From Microbacterium sp. GCS4 (GTDB taxonomy: Bacteria; Actinomycetota; Actinomycetes; Actinomycetales; Microbacteriaceae): a DNA stretch of 64,000 nucleotides. The notes below the pieces were generated by a model. The model was not told the DNA's origin, ran no database searches, and saw only the letters and a list, made by a program, of their open reading frames with translations. Both the position numbers and the translations under genes were made by a program. The stretch lies in NCBI RefSeq assembly GCF_001262495.1, contig NZ_LGYE01000002.1:548368-612367 (forward strand), written 5' to 3'. This document shows positions 36,890 through 44,700 of this stretch, one piece after another; within the stretch, counting starts at the first letter, position 1, and every line of letters begins with the position of its first letter.

Positions 36890-37416
36890 GCGCCTCTCGG
36901 GCCCCGGCGGTTCCGGTGCGCAGGAGGCTGCTCGTCGGCATCCTCGGGCTGTCGCTGTTCGCCGGGATCGGGCTGCTCGGCTCCGCGAGGGTGACCGAGG
37001 CGCGTTTCACCGACGTCGAGTTCACGTCGTCGGGCACGTTCACGGCGTTCACGGTGCCGGTGCCGACGATCACGGGATGCACGGTCGCGCTCAACGGGTT
37101 GGGCATCTTCCAGAGCGTCACGCTCGTGTGGACCTCGCCGTATCCCGCGAACGGTGTCCGCCTCACACTCACGCAGGGCACGACGAGCGCGGTGGTCCCG
37201 GCCGCGAACATCACGACGACGGGCCCGGCGGGCGGCCTCTACACGCACACCGCCGTGCTCTCGCAGGGGCTGCTCGCGAGCCTGATCGCGAACCTGCTCG
37301 GCAGCACCACGACCATGACGGTGAACAACCTGTTGTCCGGCACGTCGTGGATCTCGACGGGAGCGACGAGGCAGCTCGCCGTCGGAGCGCTCGGGATCGG
37401 AGGGTCCTGCACCTGA
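36886..37416 (+). CDS. exported protein of the SipW cluster
   Basis: The 176-residue protein has an N-terminal hydrophobic segment LLVGILGLSLFAGIGLLG followed by VTEARFTDVEFTSSGTF. This resembles a diverged SipW-type signal region. The mature part is Thr-rich with one early and one terminal Cys (ITGCTV and GGSCT). The GTG start overlaps the LPXTG gene stop. It is probably another secreted component of the surface assembly. No clear family match by eye. Confidence 0.75.
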   Translation: MSASRAPAVPVRRRLLVGILGLSLFAGIGLLGSARVTEARFTDVEFTSSGTFTAFTVPVPTITGCTVALNGLGIFQSVTLVWTSPYPANGVRLTLTQGTTSAVVPAANITTTGPAGGLYTHTAVLSQGLLASLIANLLGSTTTMTVNNLLSGTSWISTGATRQLAVGALGIGGSCT

Positions 37417-37463
37417 GGACGCCTGTGCGGGCGGATCGCGCGCGTGGATGGTGCGCGCGGGAA

Positions 37464-38144
37464 TCAGTCCGCGAGGGCGAGCGCGCGGAAGGCGTCGCGC
37501 TCGCGGAGGTGCTCGCGACGGCTCGTCACGGCCGACGGCATCCGGGAGGGGATCTGCTGGCCGGTCGTGCGCCGGTACAGCTCGTCGATCAGGTCGGTGG
37601 CGAGACCGACGAGCTTCGCGATCTCGCGCTCGTCGCGGTCGATCCACACGCAGCGCGGCTCGTCGTGCACGGGGGCGAAGTCGACGTGCTCCTCCCACAC
37701 GAACAGGGTGCGCTCGGCGCCGAGCACGTGCTGCTGCCACCACACCTGACGCAGGTAGGTGCGGGGGATGCCGCGGAACGCCTTGTTCGTGGTCTTGATC
37801 TCGGCGAGCTGCACGCGTCCGCCCGCGTCGACCGCGATGCCGTCGGGGGTCGCGAGGTGCCGGTGCTCGACCTCGGCCCGGAACAGCGCCGACGAGGGCA
37901 TGATGCCGTGCGTGGCGGCCACCCAGGCGGCGATCTCGGGTTCGCGGCGTCGACCGTGATCCGTGTAGGCGTTGCCGCCGAAGCGGGGCCCGCCGCCGAG
38001 CTTGGAGTCCGCCGCGCGGGCGATCGACTTCTCGCTCGTGAGTCCTGCGACATCGGTCGCCGTGATGCCACGCGACCTCGCCCGCATCCACGCCACGCGG
38101 TCGCGGGAGTCCGCAACGATGCGCGCTTGGAGTTCCGGGGTCAC
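37464..38144 (-). CDS. YqaJ-like exonuclease-fold protein
   Basis: The 226-residue protein has YqaJ/lambda-exonuclease features. GITATDVAGLTSEKS opens the core, GNAYTDHGRRREPEIAAW contributes Glu70, and PDGIAVD (Asp101) is followed by LAEIKTT (Glu115, Lys117). These are the expected metal-binding residues. RecB-family nucleases of this type work in phage recombination or repair, but no phage genes lie nearby. The GTG start is 6 bp after a minus-strand TAGGGT, so the gene may be leaderless. It is convergent with the SipW operon. Confidence 0.78.
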   Translation of the reverse strand: MTPELQARIVADSRDRVAWMRARSRGITATDVAGLTSEKSIARAADSKLGGGPRFGGNAYTDHGRRREPEIAAWVAATHGIMPSSALFRAEVEHRHLATPDGIAVDAGGRVQLAEIKTTNKAFRGIPRTYLRQVWWQQHVLGAERTLFVWEEHVDFAPVHDEPRCVWIDRDEREIAKLVGLATDLIDELYRRTTGQQIPSRMPSAVTSRREHLRERDAFRALALAD

Positions 38145-38156
38145 CCTTCGACCCTA

Positions 38157-38300
38157 ACCCCGCCCGCCGACGCTCCTGCCCTCCCACGCCGCCGTGCCCC
38201 GCCGCGCCGCCGTGCCCGCCACGCGTCCAGACCCAGCATCCCCGTCAGTCTCCGCATCCCCGCCCCGCGCCCCCGCCCCGCCCCGCATCCTTCCCTCTTG
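38157..38300. other. C-rich, strand-asymmetric noncoding tract
   Basis: The plus strand is made mostly of C runs with very little G-run content and no plausible gene. The gap 38145-38462 otherwise holds only the repeat element at 38301-38383 and a short region before the AbiEi-like gene. Confidence 0.5.
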
Positions 38301-38383
38301 CGCCGACGCCCCTGCCCACCTACGACGCCCCTGATGAACTACGTGACTGAGCAGGGGCGTCGGCGCTGAGCAGGGGCGTCGGC
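38301..38383. repeat. 84-bp quadruple-arm repeat, left copy
   Basis: Two direct copies of CGCCGACGCCCCTG (starts 38301 and 38320; the second begins CTACGACG) are followed by two copies of the reverse complement CAGGGGCGTCGGCG (starts 38352 and 38371). Start offsets are 0, 19, 51 and 70. The right copy at 39474-39557 has the same four offsets. The two copies bracket the AbiEi/DUF559-like gene. Confidence 0.85.
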
Positions 38384-38462
38384 ATCGGGCAACCTCTCCT
38401 GCACAACTGCTCGACGGGCCGCATCCGGGCGGCCGGGGTGTGAAGAAGCGCTGTGCGGTCCC

Positions 38463-39467
38463 ATGTCGCGGGACGATCGGCGGATGCCGAGGAACATCGA
38501 CGCCGCCACCGCCCGCGCATTGCTGCAGACGCGGGACGACCTTCGACGCAGCGGATGCACCGAGCGCGACATCGAACGGCTGGTGCGGGACCGAGTGGTC
38601 AGGCGCGTGCGCAACGGGCGCTACGTATCGGCCGACGCGTGGAACGGGCTGTGGAACGAGGGGCGCCACATCGTCGAGGTCGTCGCCACTCACCTCAACT
38701 CGGATGCACCGGGCCCGGTGTTCTGGGGGCCGTCGGCGGCGGTGCTGCACGGTCTGCCGCTGTACCGGCTCGCGCCGAAGCAGGTCCACACCGCGATCAT
38801 CGGCGCGCGCCACGGGCGCACGTGCGCCGGCGTCGTGTGGCACAACGTCGAGGTCGTTTCGTCGGACATCGTGGAGATCGACGGCATCCGGTGTACCTCT
38901 CTCGACCGCACCGTGCTCGACCTCGGCCGCGCCACGGCAGCAGGTGTCGCCGTCTCCGCCGCGGATGCGGCACTGCGGAGCGAGGCTGTGTCGGGGCACG
39001 TGCAGGATGCCGACGCTGCCGCGGCATGGGCCGGCCGGATGTCGGCACGAGCCGAGCGTTCGCACGGTCGCGGAATCAGGCAGGCCCGCAGGATCATCGA
39101 GTTCGCCGACGGAAGGGCCCAACTCCCCGGGGAGAGCGTGAGTCGTCTGCAGCTCGCCCGACTCGGATTCGTCAGGCCGCAACTCCAAGTGCATGTCGTG
39201 GGGCCGTCGGGCGAGGACTACTGGCTGGATTTCGGATTCCCTCGGGCGCAGTGCTTCGGTGAGTTCGACGGCGCAGGGAAGTACCTCGACGGCGAGGTGC
39301 GCGGCGAACGCACAGCCGAGGAGGTCGTGATGGCCGAGAAGACGCGAGAGGATGCCGTGCGCGGTGTCACCGGGTGGAGAACGGTGCGCTGGGGTTCGTC
39401 GCACATCCTGTCGACGGATGCCTTCGGGGCGACGCTCGCCGCGTTCGGCATCCGTCCGCCGGGGTGA
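38463..39467 (+). CDS. AbiEi/DUF559-like protein: winged helix plus nuclease-fold domain
   Basis: The 334-residue protein has an N-terminal AbiEi-type winged helix (about 15-60, GCTERDIERLVRDRVVRRVR then NGRYV) and a middle domain like type-IV antitoxins (WGPSAAVLHGLPLYRL). The C-terminal 110 residues resemble DUF559/Vsr-like nucleases, with Glu224, Asp256 in YWLDFGF, Glu267-x-Asp269 in GEFDG and Lys273. These are plausible PD-(D/E)xK residues. There is no AbiEii toxin partner nearby. Identical repeats lie on both sides. Starts at 38463 or 38484 are both possible. Function unknown: antitoxin-like regulator, repair nuclease, or repeat-associated endonuclease. Confidence 0.75.
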   Translation: MSRDDRRMPRNIDAATARALLQTRDDLRRSGCTERDIERLVRDRVVRRVRNGRYVSADAWNGLWNEGRHIVEVVATHLNSDAPGPVFWGPSAAVLHGLPLYRLAPKQVHTAIIGARHGRTCAGVVWHNVEVVSSDIVEIDGIRCTSLDRTVLDLGRATAAGVAVSAADAALRSEAVSGHVQDADAAAAWAGRMSARAERSHGRGIRQARRIIEFADGRAQLPGESVSRLQLARLGFVRPQLQVHVVGPSGEDYWLDFGFPRAQCFGEFDGAGKYLDGEVRGERTAEEVVMAEKTREDAVRGVTGWRTVRWGSSHILSTDAFGATLAAFGIRPPG

Positions 39468-39473
39468 GTCCTT

Positions 39474-39557
39474 CGCCGACGCCCCTGTTCCGCTCCGACG
39501 CCCCCGCTCATTCGCGTCAGCCAGATGGGGCGTCGGCGCCCAGCAGGGGCGTCGGCG
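39474..39557. repeat. 84-bp quadruple-arm repeat, right copy
   Basis: CGCCGACGCCCCTG at 39474, a near copy starting at 39493 (CGACGCCCCCG core), an inverted near copy at 39525 (TGGGGCGTCGGCG core) and CAGGGGCGTCGGCG at 39544. The offsets 0, 19, 51 and 70 are identical to the left copy. The first copy begins 7 bp after the stop of the AbiEi/DUF559-like gene. Confidence 0.85.
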
Positions 39558-39606
39558 GGGGAGGAAGCGGGAGGGGCGCGGATTTGGGGGATGACTGGGC
39601 GTGAGG

Positions 39607-39803
39607 TAGAGTTGTCGCAACCGAAGACCGCTGGTCATCGTGCGTGTGCGAACACGCAGGATCGAAGCTCTGCTCAGCAGGGGCCCGCGCAGGACACGAA
39701 CTTCCCGAAGCTCCGTGCGCTTGCGCCGGAGCTTTTCTGTTGCATGCGGTCGAGGTCGGCGCCTCACCGCCGTGAGGCGCCTCGTACACACCAAGGAGTG
39801 ACC
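39607..39803 (+). promoter_or_regulatory. rplJ promoter and L10-leader RNA
   Basis: TAGAGT (39607-39612) is the likely -10. The leader of about 185 bases before rplJ has the position and general form of a ribosomal protein L10 leader, to which the L10-L12 complex binds to repress its own mRNA. A terminator-like hairpin lies at 39708-39734 (AAGCTCCG-N12-GGAGCTT with inner GCGC pairs) followed by TTTCT, so attenuation is possible. This leader and the repeat account for the gap 39468-39803. Confidence 0.65.
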
Positions 39804-40292
39804 ATGGCGCAGAAGGATGCATCGGTCGCCGAGCTCACGAAGTCATTCGAGGACTCGACTGCCGTTCTGCTGACCGAGTACCGCGGTCTGACGGTTGCCC
39901 AGCTCAAGGAGCTGCGCAACAGCATCCGTCAGGACGCTGAGTACGCCGTGGTGAAGAACACGCTGACCAAGATCGCCGCCAACAAGGCCGGCATCACCGC
40001 ACTGGACGCGGACCTCAAGGGTCCGTCGGCCGTCGCGTTCGTGCACGGTGACTTCGTCGCCACTGCCAAGGCTCTTCGTGACTTCGCCAAGGCCAACCCG
40101 CTTCTCGTGATCAAGGCCGGCATCTTCGAGGGCAACGCCCTCACCGCCGACGAGGTCAACAAGTACGCCTCGCTCGAGAGCCGTGAGGTTCTGCTGGCGA
40201 AGGCTGCGGGCATGATGAAGGCGACGATGGGCAAGGCTGCCGCCACCATCGACGCGCTTCGCGAAAAGCTCGAGACCGCCGAGGCCGCGTAA
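39804..40292 (+). CDS. rplJ: 50S ribosomal protein L10
   Basis: The 162-residue protein begins [20 protein letters not shown] and has the conserved [16 protein letters not shown] and [12 protein letters not shown]-terminal helix binds the L7/L12 dimers. AAGGAGTG precedes the ATG. It forms the stalk base and the rplJL autoregulator. Confidence 0.98.
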   Translation: MAQKDASVAELTKSFEDSTAVLLTEYRGLTVAQLKELRNSIRQDAEYAVVKNTLTKIAANKAGITALDADLKGPSAVAFVHGDFVATAKALRDFAKANPLLVIKAGIFEGNALTADEVNKYASLESREVLLAKAAGMMKATMGKAAATIDALREKLETAEAA

Positions 40293-40340
40293 GCGTCCGA
40301 CGTTCTCGTACAACAACCCCATCTATCTAGGAGATACATC

Positions 40341-40721
40341 ATGGCGAAGCTTTCCACTGAGGAGCTGCTCGAGCAGTTCGCTGGCCTGACCCTCGTCGAG
40401 CTCAACGACTTCGTGAAGGCGTTCGAGGAGAAGTTCGAGGTCACCGCTGCTGCACCCGTCGCCGTCGCCGGCGCCGGTGGCGCTGGTGCTGCTGAAGAGG
40501 TTGAGGAGAAGGACTCCTTCGACGTCATCCTCGAGGCTGCTGGCGACAAGAAGATCCAGGTCATCAAGGCCGTCCGCGAGCTCACCTCGCTCGGCCTCGG
40601 CGAGGCCAAGGCTGTCGTCGACGGCGCTCCCAAGGCCGTCCTCGAGGGCGCGAACAAGGAGACCGCCGACAAGGCGAAGGCCGCTCTCGAAGAGGCCGGC
40701 GCGACGGTCACCCTCAAGTAA
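40341..40721 (+). CDS. rplL: 50S ribosomal protein L7/L12
   Basis: The 126-residue protein has an N-terminal dimer domain, an Ala/Gly-rich hinge (about 40-55) and the C-terminal factor-binding domain [20 protein letters not shown]. It is the multicopy stalk protein that recruits translation GTPases. A strong terminator follows, and rpoB is not next, unlike the enterobacterial arrangement. Confidence 0.98.
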   Translation: MAKLSTEELLEQFAGLTLVELNDFVKAFEEKFEVTAAAPVAVAGAGGAGAAEEVEEKDSFDVILEAAGDKKIQVIKAVRELTSLGLGEAKAVVDGAPKAVLEGANKETADKAKAALEEAGATVTLK

Positions 40722-40763
40722 TCCCGTCCGGGTCGCGGTTCACGCCGCTGCCTGAACGTCTGC

Positions 40764-40793
40764 GAAAGCCCCGGGCTCCGGCCCGGGGCTTTC
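40764..40793 (+). terminator. terminator after rplL
   Basis: Perfect 13-bp arms GAAAGCCCCGGGC and GCCCGGGGCTTTC around TCCG, followed by GTGCG. Confidence 0.88.
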
Positions 40794-40804
40794 GTGCGTC
40801 CGGG

Positions 40805-40845
40805 TGCGGATGCGGGTGCGGGTGCGAATGCGGATGCCGCATCCG
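40805..40845. repeat. hexamer tandem array
   Basis: Five imperfect tandem copies of TGCGGR (40805-40834), running into the palindrome CGGATGC-C-GCATCCG (40831-40845). It lies between the rplL terminator and the convergent LacI gene; the palindrome may act as the LacI gene terminator. Confidence 0.65.
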
Positions 40846-40858
40846 GAGACCCGCGGGA

Positions 40859-41863
40859 TCAGCGGGGCGCGGCGGTCGAGCTGCGCACGACGAGCACGGA
40901 TGCCGTCACGGTGCGCTCGAGCGGAGCATCCGGCTCGTCCATCCGCTGCTGCAGCAGCCGCACGGCCTCGTGTCCCTGTTCGCGTGGCGACTGCTTGATG
41001 GTCGTGAGGGCGAACATCTCGGCGTGCTGGTGGTCGTCGACTCCGACGATGCTGAGTTCGGTCGGCACCGCGATGCCGAGCCGGCGCGCGGCGATCATGG
41101 CCCCGATCGCGGCCTCGTCGCAGACCCCGACCACCGCGCTGGGTCGTCCCCGTCGGTCGCCGAGCAGTTCGACTGCTGCGGCGTAGCCGCCGGGCATGGT
41201 GGGCGGCGAGTCCGCGATGCGAGCGCGGTCGGCGAGTCCGGCCGCGGTCAGCGCCTCGCGGTACCCGTCGATGCGGCGCGCGTCGCCGAAGCTCAGGGAC
41301 GCGGCGTCGTTCGATCCGCCGACGAAGGCGATGTCGCGGTGCCCCAGCTCGATCAGGTGCTCGGTCGCGATGCGGGCGGCGGCGACGTCGTCGATCGACA
41401 CCGCGCTCGATCCCTCGCTGTAGGGCCCGACGCTGACGAGCGGCCGTTCGGAGCGGTGCAGGCGCTCGAGCTCCTGCGCGCTGGGTTGGATGCCGACGGC
41501 GATGATGCCGTCGAAGCGTCGTCCCGGGAGGACGACGTCGAACAGCCGCTCGCGGGTCTCGGTGCCCTCGCGGATGCCGTAGAGCGCGAGCTCGTAGTCG
41601 AGGTCGAAGAGCGACTCCTGGATGCCGGCGAGCAACTCGGAGAAGAACCAGCGGTCCACCGGCGGCATGATGACGCCGACCGTCCCGGTGCGTCCGGTCG
41701 CGAGGCTCGTGGCGGAGGAGTGGGCGACGTAGGCGAGCTCGTCCGCGGCATCCGCGACCCGCCGCCGAGTGTCCTCCGAGACGTAGCCGCGTCCGGTGAG
41801 GGCGCGGCTCGCGGTCGCCTTGGACACGCCGGCACGTGCCGCGACGTCCGCGATCGTGCTCAT
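40859..41863 (-). CDS. LacI-family repressor
   Basis: The 334-residue protein has the LacI helix-turn-helix TIADVAARAGVSKATASRAL followed by the hinge RRRVADAADELAYVAHS. A periplasmic-binding-like sugar domain follows, with VGVIMPPVDRWFFSEL. It is divergent from the sugar ABC importer and probably represses it; two near-identical palindromes in the intergenic region are the likely sites. GAGGAGG precedes the ATG at 41863. The sugar ligand is unknown; an alpha-glucoside is likely from the transporter type. Confidence 0.9.
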   Translation of the reverse strand: MSTIADVAARAGVSKATASRALTGRGYVSEDTRRRVADAADELAYVAHSSATSLATGRTGTVGVIMPPVDRWFFSELLAGIQESLFDLDYELALYGIREGTETRERLFDVVLPGRRFDGIIAVGIQPSAQELERLHRSERPLVSVGPYSEGSSAVSIDDVAAARIATEHLIELGHRDIAFVGGSNDAASLSFGDARRIDGYREALTAAGLADRARIADSPPTMPGGYAAAVELLGDRRGRPSAVVGVCDEAAIGAMIAARRLGIAVPTELSIVGVDDHQHAEMFALTTIKQSPREQGHEAVRLLQQRMDEPDAPLERTVTASVLVVRSSTAAPR

Positions 41864-41940
41864 CGGTCCTCCTCGACCAGGCGCTCGCGTGCTCGACCCT
41901 GTGCACGCCGAAGTCATCGTAACCGTTCGGATGGAGGAAG

Positions 41941-42076
41941 GGAACCGGTTCCACACGATTGCTGTGGGATCGCTCCCATAGCACATGTCGAGCCGCGAGG
42001 AATGGTTGCACGCTTGTGATACTCGCCTGTTGTGTCGGGGTGCTGCGCGCCGGTAGGTTGTCCTGGAATCGGTTCC
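41941..42076 (+). promoter_or_regulatory. sugar-operon promoter with three LacI-type palindromes
   Basis: GGAACCGGTTCC (41941-41952) and GGAATCGGTTCC (42065-42076) differ at one base and are probably sites for the divergent LacI protein. A third palindrome, TGGGATCGCTCCCA (41965-41978), matches 13/14 of the CebR-type consensus and may serve another LacI-family regulator. A possible promoter, TTGTGT (42030-42035), 18 bp, TAGGTT (42054-42059), would start transcription inside the second site. Confidence 0.6.
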
Positions 42077-42139
42077 CGATCCGCGCCGAGGGGCGGCGCG
42101 ATCAGCAGGGAGTCGTGAAACTCGAAGAGGAGAATTCAC

Positions 42140-43456
42140 ATGGGTCTGTCACAGCGTTCTCGGCGTTACGCGCCGATCGCCCTCCTGGGTGTCGCGGGCA
42201 TCGCGCTCGCGGGCTGCGGTGCTCCGGGCGCCCCCGGCGGCGGCAGCGGCGGCGGAGGCGGGGACAACACCGTCACGATCTACGGCACCATCGTCGACTC
42301 CGAGGCGGAGCTCCTCCAGGAGTCCTGGAAGGACTGGGCCGAGGAGAACGACATCACCATCAAGTACGAGGGCAGCCAGGACTTCGAGACGCAGCTCGGC
42401 ACCCGCGCACAGGGTGGCAACCCGCCGGACATCGCGATCTTCCCGCAGCCGGGTCTGTTCGCCGACTTCGCGAAGCGCGACTTCCTGAAGCCCGCGCCCG
42501 AAGAGGTCGAGAAGAACGCCAACGAGTACTGGACCGAGGACTGGGTCAACTACGGCACGGTCGACGACACCTTCTACGGCGCTCCGCTCATGGCCAACGT
42601 CAAGGGCTGGATCTGGTACTCCCCGGCGAAGTTCGCCGAGTGGGGCGTCGAGGTCCCGACCACGCTCGACGAGATGCAGGCGCTGACCGACACGATCCAG
42701 GCCAAGACCGGCGGTCCCGCCTGGTGCGCCGGTTTCGAGTCCGGCACCGCGACCGGCTGGCCGGGGACGGACTGGGTCGAGGACTACGTCCTGCGCCAGG
42801 CCGGCCCCGACGTCTACGACCAGTGGGTGACCAACGAGATCCCGTTCACCGACCCGCAGATCAAGACCGCGTTCGACTCCGTCGGCGAGATCCTGCTCAA
42901 CCCGGCCAACGTGAACGCGGGCTTCGGCGACGTGCGCTCGATCAACTCGACCGCGTTCGGCGACGTGGCCCCGGCTCTCGCCGGCGGCACCTGCGCGCTG
43001 ACCCACCAGGCGTCGTTCCTGTCGGGCTTCTTCCCCGAGGGCACCAACATCGCCGAGGACGGCGACGTGTGGGCGTTCATGCTCCCGGGCGAGTCCGCTG
43101 ACGACAAGGCCGTCACCGGTGCCGGTGAGATCGTCGGAGCGTTCAGCGACTCCGAGGCCACGCAGAAGGTGCTCGCGTACCTGTCCAGCCCCGAGTGGGC
43201 GAACAGCCGTGTGAGCCTCGGCGGCGTCACCTCTGCGAACAACGGGCTCGACCCGGCGAACGCGAAGGACCCGATCCTCCAGGAGACCATCAAGATCCTG
43301 CAGGACCCGGACACCACCTTCCGCTTCGACGCGTCCGACCTGATGCCGGGTGCCGTCGGCGCCGGCACCTTCTGGAAGGGCATCGTCGCCTGGGTCAACG
43401 GCACCTCGACGGACGAGGTCCTGACGCAGATCGAGACCGGCTGGCCGTCCAGCTGA
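42140..43456 (+). CDS. sugar ABC transporter substrate-binding lipoprotein, AglE-like
   Basis: The 438-residue protein has a lipobox LAGC (Cys26) followed by a Gly-rich linker. The family-1 sugar-binding fold resembles alpha-glucoside-binding AglE: TIYGTIVDSEAELLQESW near the N-terminus and NPPDIAIFPQPGLFADFA. GAAGAGGAG lies upstream of the ATG. A hairpin after the stop separates it from the permeases, as expected when the binding protein is made in excess. Confidence 0.88.
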   Translation: MGLSQRSRRYAPIALLGVAGIALAGCGAPGAPGGGSGGGGGDNTVTIYGTIVDSEAELLQESWKDWAEENDITIKYEGSQDFETQLGTRAQGGNPPDIAIFPQPGLFADFAKRDFLKPAPEEVEKNANEYWTEDWVNYGTVDDTFYGAPLMANVKGWIWYSPAKFAEWGVEVPTTLDEMQALTDTIQAKTGGPAWCAGFESGTATGWPGTDWVEDYVLRQAGPDVYDQWVTNEIPFTDPQIKTAFDSVGEILLNPANVNAGFGDVRSINSTAFGDVAPALAGGTCALTHQASFLSGFFPEGTNIAEDGDVWAFMLPGESADDKAVTGAGEIVGAFSDSEATQKVLAYLSSPEWANSRVSLGGVTSANNGLDPANAKDPILQETIKILQDPDTTFRFDASDLMPGAVGAGTFWKGIVAWVNGTSTDEVLTQIETGWPSS

Positions 43457-43463
43457 TCGGATG

Positions 43464-43496
43464 AGGAGGGCCGCCCCGTCCTGGGGCGGCCCTCCT
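43464..43496 (+). terminator. intra-operon hairpin after the binding-protein gene
   Basis: Perfect 14-bp arms AGGAGGGCCGCCCC and GGGGCGGCCCTCCT with a 5-base loop. It probably causes partial termination or protects the upstream mRNA 3' end. Confidence 0.75.
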
Positions 43497-43560
43497 GCAC
43501 CGAACGGTCGGCGCAACGAGGCGCCGCCCGATGATCCACCCGCGTCATGAAGGGGAATCC

Positions 43561-44700
43561 GTGAACGCGACTCTGTTCTTCCAATGGGTCGGCATGCTGC
43601 CGCCGGTCCTCCAAGCCCTCGTGGTGGTGGTCGCCTTCGTGGTGGTCGTCGCCGTCATCCTGCTCCTCGTGGACATCGCTCCGCGCAAGGGCACCCTCTA
43701 CACCTTCGTCCGGCTGGCGATGTGCCTGCTCATCCCGCTCGCCGTGATGCTGTTCTTCAACTCCTGGTACTGGGCCATGGGCGTCGCCGTCGTCGTCGGC
43801 GCCGTGTTCTTCCTCCTGGACTACCGGTCGCGCGACGGCGTCGGGTACCTGATCCAGCTCGTGGCCTTCATGGCCCCGGCTCTGCTCCTGCTGCTCGTCG
43901 GGCTCATCCTCCCGTCGATCCAGACCATGTACTCGTCGTTCCGCAACTCCTCGAACAGCGACTTCGTCGGGTTCGCGAACTACGTGTGGATCTTCACGCA
44001 GTCCGACGGCGTCACCTCGGTGGTCAACTCGATCATCTGGGTGCTGCTCGTGCCGACTGTGTCGACGATCGTCGGCCTCGCGTACGCCGTGTTCATCGAC
44101 CGCACGCGCGGCGAGAAGATCTACAAGGTGCTCGTCTTCATGCCGATGGCGATCTCGTTCGTCGGCGCCAGCATCATCTGGCGGTTCATGTACGAGTACC
44201 GCGGCGGCGACTTCAAGCAGATCGGTCTGCTCAACCAGATCCTCGTGTGGTTCGGCGGGACGCCGCAGCAGTGGCTGCTCAATGAGCCGTGGAACAACCT
44301 GTTCCTCATCGTCGTGCTGATCTGGGTGCAGACCGGTTTCGCGATGGTGGTCCTCTCGGCATCCATCAAGGGCGTGCCGGCCGAGCTCCTCGAAGCCGCC
44401 GAGCTCGACGGCGCGAACGCCTGGCAGCGCTTCCGTTCCGTCACGGTGCCGTCGATCCGCCCCGCGCTCATCGTGGTGCTCACGACGATCTCGATCGCCT
44501 CCCTGAAGGTGTTCGACATCGTGCGCACCATGACCGCCGGCAACTACGGCACCTCGGTGCTGGCGAACGAGATGTACACGCAGTTCTCGAAGTTCGAGGC
44601 CGGACGCAGCGCCGCGCTCTCGGTCATCCTGTTCGTGCTCGTGCTGCCGATCGTCATCTACAACGCCCGACAGATCAAGAAGCAGCGGGAGGTGCGCTGA
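43561..44700 (+). CDS. sugar ABC transporter permease, AglF-like
   Basis: The 379-residue permease has extra N-terminal membrane segments (three before residue 100) and then the MalF-type core with the EAA loop EAAELDGANAWQRFRSVTVP. The GTG at 43561 follows AAGGGGAATCC; an upstream ATG at 43531 is less likely. The long N-terminus matches AglF-type permeases. The next gene overlaps by TGATG. Confidence 0.87.
   Translation: MNATLFFQWVGMLPPVLQALVVVVAFVVVVAVILLLVDIAPRKGTLYTFVRLAMCLLIPLAVMLFFNSWYWAMGVAVVVGAVFFLLDYRSRDGVGYLIQLVAFMAPALLLLLVGLILPSIQTMYSSFRNSSNSDFVGFANYVWIFTQSDGVTSVVNSIIWVLLVPTVSTIVGLAYAVFIDRTRGEKIYKVLVFMPMAISFVGASIIWRFMYEYRGGDFKQIGLLNQILVWFGGTPQQWLLNEPWNNLFLIVVLIWVQTGFAMVVLSASIKGVPAELLEAAELDGANAWQRFRSVTVPSIRPALIVVLTTISIASLKVFDIVRTMTAGNYGTSVLANEMYTQFSKFEAGRSAALSVILFVLVLPIVIYNARQIKKQREVR

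Noticed and set aside
37464..38144. YqaJ-like nuclease as evidence of a prophage
   Set aside because: No recombinase, structural, lysis or integrase genes lie nearby, and the gene has its own leaderless-type promoter.
38463..39467. Complete AbiE type-IV toxin-antitoxin system
   Set aside because: No AbiEii nucleotidyltransferase gene is adjacent, and the C-terminal domain looks nuclease-like rather than AbiEi alone.
43531..43561. Upstream ATG for the AglF-like permease
   Set aside because: AAGGGGAATCC is correctly spaced for the GTG at 43561, and the extra ten residues are hydrophilic with no family counterpart.
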